From NCBI GenBank assembly GCA_944388955.1, contig CALXKJ010000004.1, positions 62,001-126,000 on the forward strand: a stretch of 64,000 nt of DNA, in the 5' to 3' direction. The notes beneath the pieces are model-generated. The model had not been told where the DNA came from. It searched no databases and saw nothing but the letters and a program-made list of their open reading frames with translations. Both the position numbers and the translations under genes were made by a program. Positions 1 through 9,800 of this stretch are shown here, piece after piece (position 1 is the stretch's first letter; every line of letters starts with the position of its first letter). The stretch is from an uncultured Spirochaetaceae bacterium. Its GTDB lineage: Bacteria; Spirochaetota; Spirochaetia; Sphaerochaetales; Sphaerochaetaceae.

Positions 1-283
1 GCGTCACAAGGAGGGTAAGATTATCATATTTATTATAGATATCGCTGATAATCTGATAATCAAAGCCTTCACCGACGATGACACCTTTATCACTAAGCCC
101 CTGCTCTACCAGCTCTTCCAGAAGACGTGCAGGAAAACCCCTGAAGATATTCCCGGCTCCGAAATGTACCCATATAGGCGCATCATGAGTCTTCTTTACG
201 AGCGCTTCTCTGTCATACGATATCGTCTTGTAGCCTTTTTCCTGCCACTCTGGACTCTTAATCCCATCATTGCTCAATCTCAT
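1..283 (-). CDS. uxuB: Mannitol-dehydrogenase-family oxidoreductase, probable fructuronate reductase (partial)
   Basis: Only the first 94 codons are in the window; the gene continues past the left edge. The start at 283 is preceded by a good Shine-Dalgarno stretch (AGGAAGGAAGA) and overlaps the end of the GntR gene by 17 nt. The visible N-terminus has WVHFGAGNIFRGF around residues 38-50, the dinucleotide-binding motif of the mannitol dehydrogenase / D-mannonate oxidoreductase family. Known role of that family beside uxuA: NAD-dependent interconversion of fructuronate (or tagaturonate) and mannonate (or altronate) in the cytoplasm. Fructuronate reductase is inferred from the mannonate dehydratase in the same operon; a tagaturonate reductase cannot be excluded. 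Confidence 0.75.
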   Translation of the reverse strand, partial: MRLSNDGIKSPEWQEKGYKTISYDREALVKKTHDAPIWVHFGAGNIFRGFPARLLEELVEQGLSDKGVIVGEGFDYQIISDIYNKYDNLTLLVT

Positions 284-953
284 ATTCTTCCTTCCTGTTC
301 ATGAAATACTCAGGATGCTCATCAATCAACGCATCCGTCTGGTACTTAAGCTTCGAAAGATGCTCTGTCTCGAGTGTTACCGCGAGGGAGAAATCCTTGA
401 GACGGAGTGACTCAATGAGTTCCTCATGCTGCGCGATATTCTTCTCAAGCACATCCTTTGAGCCCATCGAGAGAATCCTCACACGCCTATGGTTTCCTGT
501 CTCACGCTGGACGAGATTCCAGATTCTCATCAGCTTTGTAGCTTCAAAGAAGATAGCGTGCATATCATCATCAGCATTATAGAAAGCAACAGGATCTGAG
601 GCTTCTGCAGCTTCCTTCTGCAAAGCAATGAAGTATTCAAGCCTGGTTATATCAGAAGGCTTCATATACTCGCGATACCTATCGATAACGCTTTTCTCAA
701 GAGCAAGACGGAAGAAGCATTCATCATCGACTCTCGATAGATCTATCCGCGACACCCAGCACCCACGCTGAGGTCTCATGACGACAAGACCTTCTGCCCT
801 GAGTCTCATCAGCGCGTCACGCACAGGAGAACGAGAGACGTCAAACTTCTCTGAAAGCTCTGTTGCGGAAATCTCCTCGCCTGGCTTAAGATGCAGAAAG
901 ATTATCTGATCTTTAAGCTCGTCATAAATCGCTTCACTCGATGACTGTCTCAT
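267..953 (-). CDS. GntR-family (FCD-type) transcriptional regulator of the hexuronate operon
   Basis: A 228-residue protein with an N-terminal winged helix (about residues 8-70, including LSEKFDVSRSPVRDALMRL, the usual GntR recognition helix) and an all-alpha C-terminal domain of FCD type (about 80-215) that in this family binds an organic acid and a metal. Its start overlaps the uxuA stop as ATGA, and its end overlaps the start of the uxuB-like gene, so the three are co-translated. Placed inside a mannonate dehydratase operon it is most likely a UxuR/ExuR-like local repressor relieved by a hexuronate intermediate. The effector is inferred, not visible. Confidence 0.85.
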   Translation of the reverse strand: MRQSSSEAIYDELKDQIIFLHLKPGEEISATELSEKFDVSRSPVRDALMRLRAEGLVVMRPQRGCWVSRIDLSRVDDECFFRLALEKSVIDRYREYMKPSDITRLEYFIALQKEAAEASDPVAFYNADDDMHAIFFEATKLMRIWNLVQRETGNHRRVRILSMGSKDVLEKNIAQHEELIESLRLKDFSLAVTLETEHLSKLKYQTDALIDEHPEYFMNRKEEYEIEQ

Positions 954-2029
954 TTTCCAAGCCTCTTCTCGCTTTTGTCGATAGCTTCCCAGAGACCAAG
1001 GATATACTCAGCACCAAGAGCTCTATCATAAAGGCCATAGCCAGGCATCGAAACCTCACCCCAGATAGCTCTTCCGTGATCAGGTCTGATAGGTCCATCA
1101 AATCCTGTCTCATAAAGAGCACGGACTATCTCATAAAGGTCGAATGAGCCATCCGATGAGAGGTGCGCAGCTTCCTCAAACACTCCAGGAGCAAAATGAT
1201 GAAGATTCCTTACATGAGCGAAATGCACACGTCCAGGAAGAGCCCTGATGATTCCAGGAAGGTCGTTCTCAGGATTCGTGCCAAAAGAGCCAGCACAGAA
1301 TGTCAGGCCATTGAATGGAGAATCGACAGCTTTCATGACGCGGAGAATCTTCTCCTTTGATGTGATAATCCTCGGAAGCCCGAATACAGGCCATGCCGGA
1401 TCATCTGGATGGATAGCCATCTTGATTCCATGCTTCTCGCATACAGGCTGGATAGCCTTGAGGAAATAAACAAGATTATTGAAAAGCGTATCCTCATCAA
1501 CATCCTTATACGCTTCGAAAAGCTCCTTCACCTTTGAAAGCCTTTCAGGCTCCCAGCCAGGCATAACAAAACCATTCGAGCTTGAGTTTGTCTGATCAAA
1601 GAATGTCTGTGGATCAATCGAGTCAACGACTTTCTGGTCATAGGCAAGAACAGTAGCTCCATCTGGTCTCATCTTTGCAAGATCAGTTCTTGTCCAGTCA
1701 AAGACAGGCATGAAGTTATAGCAAACAAGCTTGATGCCACATGCCGCGAGATTCTCAAGAGTCTTGATGTAATTCTCGATATATTTATCTCTGGAAGGCT
1801 TGCCTATCTTGATATCATCGTGGATATTCACGCTTTCGATACCAGCTATAGTAAGGCCAGCATCCTCAACTTCCTTCTTCAGTGCCTGTATACGCTCCAA
1901 TGGCCAAAGATCACCGGCAGGAATGTCATAAAGGGTCGTGATTACTCCTGTTACACCAGGAATCTGCCTGATCTGCCAGAGCTTGACAGAGTCAAACTTA
2001 TCTCCGAACCATCTGAGTGTCATCTGCAT
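950..2029 (-). CDS. uxuA: Mannonate dehydratase
   Basis: A 359-residue protein matching the short (Bacillus-type) UxuA length. It opens with MQMTLRWFG and carries family hallmarks such as CYNFMPVFDWTRTDL (about residues 99-113), AIHPDDP and the late HVRNLHHF and RPDHGR segments, whose histidines and acidic residues bind the catalytic metal. It dehydrates D-mannonate to 2-keto-3-deoxygluconate in the cytoplasm, the committed step of glucuronate breakdown. First gene of the uxuA-gntR-uxuB operon. The start has a strong Shine-Dalgarno (AAAGGAGAG) 9 nt upstream, so this transcript has an ordinary leader, unlike many neighbours. Confidence 0.95.
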   Translation of the reverse strand: MQMTLRWFGDKFDSVKLWQIRQIPGVTGVITTLYDIPAGDLWPLERIQALKKEVEDAGLTIAGIESVNIHDDIKIGKPSRDKYIENYIKTLENLAACGIKLVCYNFMPVFDWTRTDLAKMRPDGATVLAYDQKVVDSIDPQTFFDQTNSSSNGFVMPGWEPERLSKVKELFEAYKDVDEDTLFNNLVYFLKAIQPVCEKHGIKMAIHPDDPAWPVFGLPRIITSKEKILRVMKAVDSPFNGLTFCAGSFGTNPENDLPGIIRALPGRVHFAHVRNLHHFAPGVFEEAAHLSSDGSFDLYEIVRALYETGFDGPIRPDHGRAIWGEVSMPGYGLYDRALGAEYILGLWEAIDKSEKRLGK

Positions 2030-2060
2030 AGTTTTCTCTCTCCTTTTAACCGCTATTTGT

Positions 2061-2080
2061 GATATACTAATATACTAGAC
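2061..2080 (-). promoter_or_regulatory. Promoter/operator region of the uxu operon
   Basis: On the minus strand upstream of uxuA is TAGTATATTAGTATATC, a direct repeat of TAGTATA with an 8-nt period. It contains -10-like hexamers and also resembles the GTAT-rich sites used by GntR/FCD regulators. It could be the regulator's operator overlapping the promoter. No clean inverted repeat is visible, so the operator reading is tentative. Confidence 0.4.
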
Positions 2081-2105
2081 TACAGATTCCTAGCTGTAAA
2101 GAATA

Positions 2106-3503
2106 TTATTCTGATATCATAAGCACAATATTCACGTCACCTCTCTTCACCGGTTCTAGAAGAATCCAGCTAAGATCAACACCTTTCTGAGACTTAATAT
2201 GGGCTGTCTTGCCTATATGTCCAGTCTCACTGCCTCCTCCACCATATCCATCGCTGTAGCTGTATTGATAGCCTCTTGCATTGGCATGCACGTTGATGTC
2301 TATCGCATAATCAGAGTGCACGTCTTCGAATACAACGAGTATGGGCTTGTCGGCAAATCGTCTGATTTCCGACTCATCAATTGTGAAACTATACCTTCCT
2401 CCCATTTCCTCTGCTTTCGCGGGAGAAAGCATGATGAACTCTGACATATCAGCAGCAGTTATCTCTCTAACACTGATTTGTCCTTTGTTTTCATAGCACA
2501 ACTCATTATTCCTATGAGGATTCCACCAATACACAGGGAAATGATGAGCATCATTAACTGGTGGTACATAGAAACATGAAGCATTGTCATCCCGTGATAC
2601 AAGAGGTGCATGGATTAACGCACCATCTTCATTTCCATAGAGCTCAATGTAACCATAATTAATGAGATTTGAATCTTCTGGAAGATCCGTGATTTCCACG
2701 ATCTGGGCATTATCAGAGGCACTTATTTCATAAACTTCAGGGCTTACAAGCGCAGTTTCTGCACCTTTGATAGCAATGGGCGTTCTCAAGCATGTTCTCC
2801 ACCCGCCATTTGAGTCAGGGTAGATTTTCGCACGGAGAGAGTAATTCAGCTGTCCAACGCCCTCAAAGTCGTGGATTGCATGCTTAGGCTTGGAAATCTG
2901 CTCGCAAGCTTCAAATCCTGCAGTTGTCCATCCTCCACCCCTTGTCGCAAGTCTTATGTCAAATATTGCCACTTTGGAGATATCAGTAATGCCATACTCT
3001 TCCGGCTTAGAGAAATCGATACGGTAAAACTCTTCGAAAATCTTCATATATCGTCTTTCTCTATGGTCATAAACATAGAAAAGAGGCTCTTTTGTATAGT
3101 CGAAGTAAAGATCTTTGTCCTTTGTGAGCTCATGCTTTCTCAGCTGGTATGCCAGAAGTTTTTCACCAGTGGAGAGTCCCAAATCCGAAGGTTTGAGACG
3201 TATTCTGCCATCCTCTCCAGGAAGGAGGGAAAAAGAACCTGTCGTGTTATTTCTGTTTATGGATGAATCTGAGGATCTTGTGCTCAGAGTATCAGCACTA
3301 TAAGCTCCATACATCATTCCAGACTGTATATTATCAAGAGGAATTTCATCTTCGGGATTTTCTACATCGATTTCCTCAATCCAGTACGAGCCATCGGATT
3401 CAGGGACAATGATATCACCCATGTATTCATCATGCCCATTCTCAATATTGCATGAGACTAGAAGGAAGATAAAAGCAACCGCATACGCAAACTTTCTTAT
3501 CAT
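2106..3503 (-). CDS. Putative surface lipoprotein of unknown function
   Basis: A 465-residue protein. A lipoprotein signal peptide is visible: basic start MIRK, hydrophobic stretch, then a LVSC lipobox with Cys18. The mature part is acidic and polar, with no transmembrane segment. I recognise no domain. A low-complexity GGWTTAG-type patch lies mid-protein and a Tyr/Gly/Ser-rich patch (SYSDGYGGGGS) near residue 420. The segment alternation looks all-beta. It is transcribed alone from a likely leaderless promoter (a -10 hexamer lies 7 nt before the ATG), with the uxu operon downstream in the same direction. Function unknown; probably anchored in the inner leaflet of the outer membrane or in the periplasm. 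Confidence 0.7.
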   Translation of the reverse strand: MIRKFAYAVAFIFLLVSCNIENGHDEYMGDIIVPESDGSYWIEEIDVENPEDEIPLDNIQSGMMYGAYSADTLSTRSSDSSINRNNTTGSFSLLPGEDGRIRLKPSDLGLSTGEKLLAYQLRKHELTKDKDLYFDYTKEPLFYVYDHRERRYMKIFEEFYRIDFSKPEEYGITDISKVAIFDIRLATRGGGWTTAGFEACEQISKPKHAIHDFEGVGQLNYSLRAKIYPDSNGGWRTCLRTPIAIKGAETALVSPEVYEISASDNAQIVEITDLPEDSNLINYGYIELYGNEDGALIHAPLVSRDDNASCFYVPPVNDAHHFPVYWWNPHRNNELCYENKGQISVREITAADMSEFIMLSPAKAEEMGGRYSFTIDESEIRRFADKPILVVFEDVHSDYAIDINVHANARGYQYSYSDGYGGGGSETGHIGKTAHIKSQKGVDLSWILLEPVKRGDVNIVLMISE

Positions 3504-3510
3504 ATAGATG

Positions 3511-3516
3511 AATATA
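3511..3516 (-). promoter_or_regulatory. -10 element of a probable leaderless promoter (lipoprotein gene)
   Basis: TATATT on the minus strand ends 7 nt before the ATG at 3503, and there is no Shine-Dalgarno. The -35 region is not convincing. It belongs to the window-wide leaderless pattern described in the findings. Confidence 0.45.
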
Positions 3517-3597
3517 ATGGCTAACGCACGTTTTCACCAGCATTGCTCTGATTGCAAGGGAGAGCCAAACCATATATTCTGATGCGGAGGTGGCATA

Positions 3598-4350
3598 ATG
3601 AGGATTACAATCTGTGAAAACAAGATAGAACTCGGCGCACAGGCGGCGGCGCTTGGACGCCATTGCATCAAATCAACAATCGAAAAGCTCGGGAGAGCGA
3701 ATGTAGCGTTCGTGACTGGTACAAGCCAGCTGGAAATGCTGAAGGTCCTCAGGACAAAGCCAATAGAATGGGACAAAGTAAATATCTTCCTGCTAGATGA
3801 GTTCGTGGGATTGCCGGATGGGCATAGCGCCTCATCGGAGACATTCCTCAAGGAGAATTTCCTTAATTATCTTCCTACTATCGGCTCATTCCACCCGATA
3901 TCAAGGACAAAAGATGTCAAGGAGACACTGAAGAATCTCAATGAACTTATGAAGGATTATCCATTGGATGTGGTATTCATCTGTATTGGAGAGAATGGCC
4001 ATCTGGCATTCAATGACCCACCTGCTGATTTTGATGCCAGGGATCCTTACATCGAGGTAACTCTTGAAAGACGCTCAAAGAGGCAGCAGGTCGGCGAAGG
4101 CTGGTTCAGCACAATCGATGAAGTGCCAAATAAAGCTATTACGATGTCTGTATACGAAATACTCACAGCGCGCCATATCATCTGCGCATGCCCAGAACAG
4201 AGGAAAGCCAAGGCCGTGGCTTCCTGTATCTTCGATGATATCTCCCCTGCTGTTCCCTGTGCTTCAATCAGGAGAAGAACAGAATGCGCACTATTTCTTG
4301 ACAGGCAATCGAGCTGCCTTGTCTTCGATGATTTCCGCAATAAAATCTAA
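3598..4350 (+). CDS. Glucosamine-6-phosphate deaminase / NagB family protein
   Basis: A 250-residue protein of the NagB/6-phosphogluconolactonase superfamily. It has [10 protein letters not shown] (Asp67, matching the proton-abstracting Asp of NagB) and [13 protein letters not shown] around residues 129-141 (the GIGxxGHIAFNEP loop with the ring-opening His at 135), followed by an [12 protein letters not shown] segment. Known reaction: glucosamine-6-phosphate to fructose-6-phosphate plus ammonia. It is shorter than classical NagB (about 260-266 residues) and its C-terminus differs (Cys-rich [11 protein letters not shown]), so it may be a divergent subfamily acting on another amino-sugar phosphate. 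Single gene with Shine-Dalgarno GGAGGTGG and its own terminator. Confidence 0.8.
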   Translation: MRITICENKIELGAQAAALGRHCIKSTIEKLGRANVAFVTGTSQLEMLKVLRTKPIEWDKVNIFLLDEFVGLPDGHSASSETFLKENFLNYLPTIGSFHPISRTKDVKETLKNLNELMKDYPLDVVFICIGENGHLAFNDPPADFDARDPYIEVTLERRSKRQQVGEGWFSTIDEVPNKAITMSVYEILTARHIICACPEQRKAKAVASCIFDDISPAVPCASIRRRTECALFLDRQSSCLVFDDFRNKI

Positions 4351-4358
4351 TGGGATGA

Positions 4359-4383
4359 GGGCATCTGCGGATGCCCATTTTTT
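4359..4383 (+). terminator. Rho-independent terminator of the NagB-family gene
   Basis: GGGCATC-TGCG-GATGCCC makes a perfect 7-bp stem with a 4-nt loop, followed by A and six T. It starts 9 nt after the stop codon. Confidence 0.9.
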
Positions 4384-4472
4384 GTCATATCCGACATAAA
4401 CTTCACAAAAATAACAGATAATCTTATTCACCTAGCACATAAAAAATCGTTAGCATCTGAACAGTTGGGAGA

Positions 4473-4492
4473 GCATGCAGATATTATCATGC
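4473..4492 (+). promoter_or_regulatory. Inverted repeat in the RND operon promoter region, possible operator
   Basis: GCATG and CATGC flank a 10-nt AT-rich centre (CAGATATTAT) in the 136-nt gap before tolC. The centre includes a -10-like TATTAT. No dedicated regulator gene lies beside the operon, so any repressor would be encoded elsewhere. Weak evidence. Confidence 0.3.
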
Positions 4493-4521
4493 ATTAATCC
4501 TTAAACAAGGAGCAGCATATT

Positions 4522-5871
4522 ATGAAGATTCTACCAAAGATCCTGATACTCATGATGTGCATGGTGCCGCTTGGTGCTGAAGAACTTCCTACGATTACGC
4601 TTGATGAGGCTATATCCGCCGCTGCGGAGAATAACCTTGGACTCCGTCAGTCTGAGATAACGCTCAATCAGGCAATCATGAAGCAGAACAGCATCATGAC
4701 AACATACATGCCTACATTAAGCGCATCAGGCAGTGCTTCTACCGGTGCAAGTTTTATATCAAGCTATAATCCTCTTACACAGACTACTGATCCGGGTTTT
4801 ACAGGCCTTGATATTTCCGCAGGACTCGACGCACGCTTCACATTCACCGGCAATATGATTACAGATGCAGAGTCCAGAGCCCTTCAGAAAGAAAGTGCAT
4901 CTATCACATATAGATCAGACTATCATACGCTGGTTCTTGAGGTCTTTTCGGATTACTGGACACTTGCCGCAGATGACCTTGATATAGAAACCCAGCGTCT
5001 TGCGCTAGAAGAAGCTGAAGCGAGCTATCTTTCCACGAAGGAAATGTACGAGAGCGGAATGGCTTCTGAAATCATATTCGCTCAGGCCGAGCAGGCATAC
5101 GAAGAACAGAAGCTAAGCCTGAAAACCGCAGAGGATACAAAAGCCCTCGATATGATTTCCTTCAGAGCGAAAACAGGCATAACAGGAGATTTCCAGACAG
5201 AAGAGCTTCCAGAGACTATCTATCTTGCACTACCTGAGGCTTCAGTCCTCTTTGCCGAGTATGCAGATTCCTCACTTGCCATCCAGTCTGCGACGAACGC
5301 ACTCAATCTGGCCAAGAACAATGAAAAGACCATGACTATGACACAGTATGTACCATCACTCACAGCCTCTGTCGGATACAGCTATACTGGAGGTTTTGGA
5401 AGAACGTGGGATTACGACACATCAAGCCATGGTCTCTCGGGTTCTGTTACTGTCAGCATTCCTGTCTCATCATACATTCCTGGAAGCAGCGCTGATGTAA
5501 ACCGTCGCAGTGCGAAAGAAGACACAAAAAAGACAGCACTGATGGTGGATGAGGCAAAGAATAGCTATCTTGAGGGAATCGAGAAACTCAGAACGACCAT
5601 AGAGCAGCTTCAGGATAGCATCAGAATGAATGAGAAAATGAGAGATCTCTATAAGAAGACATATGATCTTGCAAAGGAGTCATACGATGCAGGACTCATG
5701 TCAGCAGATGATCTTTCATCAGCAAGAAACGATTACCTTACAGCAGAGATGACTCTGACAAGCAAGAGAGTAACGCACCTCACGACATCAGCATCTCTGG
5801 CAGATACACTTGGGATAACCCTTGAAGAGCTTCAGAGCCTCTACGGAATCCCTCAGGAGGAGAAAGCATAA
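4522..5871 (+). CDS. TolC-family outer membrane efflux protein
   Basis: A 449-residue protein with a cleavable signal peptide (MKILPKILILMMCMVPLGAEE, cut near residue 19). Two OEP repeats follow: first about 25-220, second about 240-440, each with long amphipathic helices (for example the LEEAEASYLSTKEMYESGMAS and LYKKTYDLAKESYDAGLMS heptad-like stretches). The family forms a trimeric beta-barrel plus periplasmic tunnel that provides the exit duct. First gene of a three-gene operon with the adaptor starting at the next base after its stop. Shine-Dalgarno AAGGAGCAG precedes the ATG. An outer membrane is implied. Confidence 0.9.
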   Translation: MKILPKILILMMCMVPLGAEELPTITLDEAISAAAENNLGLRQSEITLNQAIMKQNSIMTTYMPTLSASGSASTGASFISSYNPLTQTTDPGFTGLDISAGLDARFTFTGNMITDAESRALQKESASITYRSDYHTLVLEVFSDYWTLAADDLDIETQRLALEEAEASYLSTKEMYESGMASEIIFAQAEQAYEEQKLSLKTAEDTKALDMISFRAKTGITGDFQTEELPETIYLALPEASVLFAEYADSSLAIQSATNALNLAKNNEKTMTMTQYVPSLTASVGYSYTGGFGRTWDYDTSSHGLSGSVTVSIPVSSYIPGSSADVNRRSAKEDTKKTALMVDEAKNSYLEGIEKLRTTIEQLQDSIRMNEKMRDLYKKTYDLAKESYDAGLMSADDLSSARNDYLTAEMTLTSKRVTHLTTSASLADTLGITLEELQSLYGIPQEEKA

Positions 5872-6876
5872 ATGAGCGATGACAGCACAAAGAAAACAGT
5901 CGAGGAAATCGACTTTGAGAAACTGGCAAACGACAGATCAGCTTCAAGATTCAATAAATTCATCACACTGATTCTTGTAGCGATATGCGTTGTACTAGCG
6001 GCATTCATAATCTATCGTGTTGTGAATATCGCAGGAGACGTAGCGCTGGCTGTTCCTGTTGCAGATAATGAGGTGACAGCAGTCAACGTCTCTGCCTCCC
6101 CTGCAGCCATCATGGACTTCTCGAAAATCACACGTCTTAACGCGGAAGTGACATCGGATGGACAGAGTGTCTCAGTCTACCCTGATATAACAACAAGCGG
6201 CACAGTCGCCGAGATTCTTGTATCAAGAGGTCAGGAAATAACGAAAGGCGACATAATCGCATACATCGACCCATCAAGGCCTGGTGCAGCATATAAGGCA
6301 AGCCCTGTTGTCGCGAAGACGAGCGGAATCATAACGGAAATCCCCGTGACTGTCGGACAGCTTGTCTCAGCCTCCCAGCCTATCGCGACTATCGCAGTTC
6401 CATCTGAACTGAAGATTGAGGGAGAGATTCCTGAGAAATTCCTCGGAACTGTTGCAGTGGGCATGAATGCGACAATGGAGACAGTTGCTTATCCTGGTAA
6501 GCTTTATACAGGTACTCTCACCTACATCGCTCCTACCGTAAACGCACAGACAAGAAGCTCTGATATCGAAATCAAGCCTACAGGGGACACGACAGGGCTC
6601 AAAGAAGGTATGTATATACGCCTTAATCTGGAGACAGAGCATATTGAAAATGCTCTTACAGTACCTGAAAGCGCTGTAAGGACATATCTCAATGACAACA
6701 TCGTCTATATTGCTGACAACGGAGTTGCAAGACGTCAGGTTGTCACTGTAGGCAGCTCTAACGGTGTTGAGACAGTCATCACATCGGGCCTCAATGAGGG
6801 CGATATGGTCATCACAGCAGGAAACGTCACAGATGGAACATCCATCAGTGTCGTAGCTAGTCAGGAGAATAACTGA
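5872..6876 (+). CDS. RND efflux periplasmic adaptor (HlyD/AcrA family)
   Basis: A 334-residue membrane-fusion protein. A cytoplasmic N-tail of about 30 residues is followed by one transmembrane helix (about 33-54, LILVAICVVLAAFIIYRVV), so it is anchored by a helix rather than a lipid. Lipoyl/barrel-sandwich halves lie around 100-190 (TSGTVAEILVSRGQEITKGD and TSGIITEIPVTVGQLVSA), a beta-barrel around 195-265 and a membrane-proximal domain to the end. The usual long alpha-hairpin is almost absent, as in the shorter adaptors. It links the pump to TolC. The start abuts the tolC stop and its end overlaps the pump gene by 1 nt. Confidence 0.9.
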   Translation: MSDDSTKKTVEEIDFEKLANDRSASRFNKFITLILVAICVVLAAFIIYRVVNIAGDVALAVPVADNEVTAVNVSASPAAIMDFSKITRLNAEVTSDGQSVSVYPDITTSGTVAEILVSRGQEITKGDIIAYIDPSRPGAAYKASPVVAKTSGIITEIPVTVGQLVSASQPIATIAVPSELKIEGEIPEKFLGTVAVGMNATMETVAYPGKLYTGTLTYIAPTVNAQTRSSDIEIKPTGDTTGLKEGMYIRLNLETEHIENALTVPESAVRTYLNDNIVYIADNGVARRQVVTVGSSNGVETVITSGLNEGDMVITAGNVTDGTSISVVASQENN

Positions 6877-9800
6877 TGAATCTATCTGAATTATCGGTCA
6901 GACGACCAGTATTCATGACGATGGTCTATGTCCTGATCTGCGTCATATGTCTGGTCTTCTTGCCTCGTCTTGATATGGCACTCTATCCCGATGTCGACAT
7001 GCCTGTTATCTCAGTAATGGTAGATTGCAATGATGCAGGTCCTGAAGAGATAGAGCTGCAGGTAACGAAAACATTGGAGGATTCACTCAACTCCCTCCAG
7101 AATCTTGATACGATGACCTCGATATCCCAGGAAGGAAGAGCGATTATCATCCTTGAGTTCGACTACGGCACGGATCTCGATGATGCGGCAGAGGATGTCG
7201 ACACAGTCACATCAATGCTCTCAAGATTCCTTCCTGACTGGGCAGAGAACCCGCAGGTTATCCGCTTCGACTCATTCGGCGGTGGCTCTATCATGCGTCT
7301 CACGCTCACGGGAGACAGGTCGATTGATGATCTGCAATATATAGCAGAGAACACAATCCAGCCTCTCATCGAGAGAATCGAAGGAGTTGCTCAGGTAAGC
7401 GTATATGGTGGCTCCAATGTCGAATACGCTGTAGATGTCGACCCAAACAGACTTGAAGCGTACAATCTCACGATATCCCAGATTTCGGCAATGATTGCTG
7501 CCCGCAATATGCAGAGCACAGGTGGAGAGATCACACAGCGCGGCTATGATTATCAGATAACATCAGATGCCCGCTATATGACACTTGATGATATAAGAGA
7601 GACAATTGTCGGCTACACGGCACTTGGAACTCCGATTTATCTCCAGGATGTCGCTGAAGTGACAGAAGACACATCATCTGGAAGGCGCCTCAATTATCTC
7701 GATGGAAATGAGATTGTCTCAATCAATATCTCCAATGATTCAGACAGCAATGAGACGACGGTAGCGAAGAGAGTCAGAGAAACGCTCCCGGAACTTCAGG
7801 CAGCGCTTCCTGAAGGTCTTACTCTGGAAATCCAGAGAGACTCCACAGAAATGATTACCGACACGATGAATGAGGTTGTCAATTCCGCCATCCAGGGCGT
7901 CATTCTTGCAGCTCTCATCATCTTCGTCTTCCTCAGAGGTATAAAGAGCACGATTATCATATCACTCTCGATGCCTATATGTATCCTCATAACGCTCATG
8001 CTCATGTCTATCACAGGCATGTCAGTCAACGCTATGTCGATGTCGGGTCTTATCCTCGGTATCGGTATGACTGTCGATGCGTCAATCATCATCCTTGAGA
8101 ATACATACACATTCAGGCAGAGAGGCGAAAGAAGCGCTATATCCGCAATTCTCGGAAGCAAGAACATGTTCACAGCTATCGTAGCCTCAACGCTCACGAC
8201 AATCTGTGTATTCATACCTATTCTCATCTACAAGTATGACATCGGTATGATAGGTATCATGTTCCAGGATCTTGTCATTACAGTCTGTATCTCGCTCTTC
8301 GCGTCCCTCTTTGTAGCTGTAACACTTGTTCCTGCACTTTGCGGCTCGATTCTCAAGATCAACACAAGAACGCAGAAGCCGCTGAAGATAAAATTCCTCA
8401 GAGCTATTGACGATGCTATGGCTAGAGGGGAACTCCACATGAGGAATGCGTACGTGAAGGTATTGAATTTCTTCCTCAACAGGAAATTCCTGCTTATCCT
8501 TCTTCTCGTGCTTCTTCTCATCGTCTCGCTCATCAAGTTCGGAGATCTCGGAATATCATTGATTCCTGCATCCACAACCGATGATGCGGTCACACTGGAG
8601 CTCACCCTTGATCCAGGAACTACACAGGATGTGACAAAAGGCTACGTATTCGACATGCAGGAGAATGTCCTCGCGACACTTCCGGAAGACAGCTATGAAA
8701 GCATCATGACGCAGGTAGGTACAAGCAACACAGGCTCGATTGAAATCCAGCTTCCGGACATCACAGAGCAGAAGTATTCTGTCACCGATATTCAGAATAT
8801 GCTCCGTCCATTCCTGAACGAGAATCCCGCGGCAGACTGGATTTTCTCATCAAACCGCTCGATGTCAGGTTCTGGAATCCAGGTAGCAATCCATTCCGAC
8901 ACGACAGAGAACGCACTGCAGGTGGCAAATGAGATCATGGGCATTCTTGAGAGCTATGTGCCGCAGGTAGAAAACATCCAGTCTGATATCGAGAACGGTG
9001 CTCCAAAATACTCTATCGAGATTGACCAGCAGAAGGCACAGGATCTCGGAGTTTCCATGAGTGACATCATGACAACTGTTCAGGCGGCAATCACAGGTGT
9101 TACAGCTACGGAAATCTCCACATTCGACGCTGATACCACATATGATCTCGATGTCAGGATTGACGAGAACCAGCTTTCGACCATCGAGGATGTTGAAGCG
9201 CTCATGATTCCTACAGCAACCGGAGGCAAAGTACGCCTTGACGCTGTTGCAGACCTCAAGGAAGGTACAGCGCCTATGTCAATCATGAGAGAGAACAAAG
9301 AGCGTATCAACCACGTTACTGCAGATGTAATGGATGGTTATGCTGCTAACGAAGTACAGAATGCCGTAAATAAGGCACTTGAGGAACATCTTGTGCTTCC
9401 TGACGGTGTAACACTTGAGCAGACCGGTGAAATGCAGACATTCGCAGAATACCTGCCGACGCTCGTGATGATTATCATCCTTGCGCTCTTCCTTGTATAT
9501 GCAGTCATGGCGGCACAGTTTGAGTCGCTTCTCGATCCGCTTATCATCTTTGCGACAATCCCGCTTCTCCTCATAGGTGTTATCTGGATTCATGTCGCGA
9601 AGGGAGAGCAGTTCTCGCTCTTCAGTATCGTCGGTATCATCGCTCTTATCGGAACAGTCGTTAACAACGGTATTGTTCTCGTAGACTGCATCAACAGACT
9701 TGTAGACCAGAAAGTACCTGTAAAGCAGGCATGTCTCCAAGCTGCATACGGAAGACTCCGCCCTATATTGATGACAACGCTCACGACAATCCTCGGAATG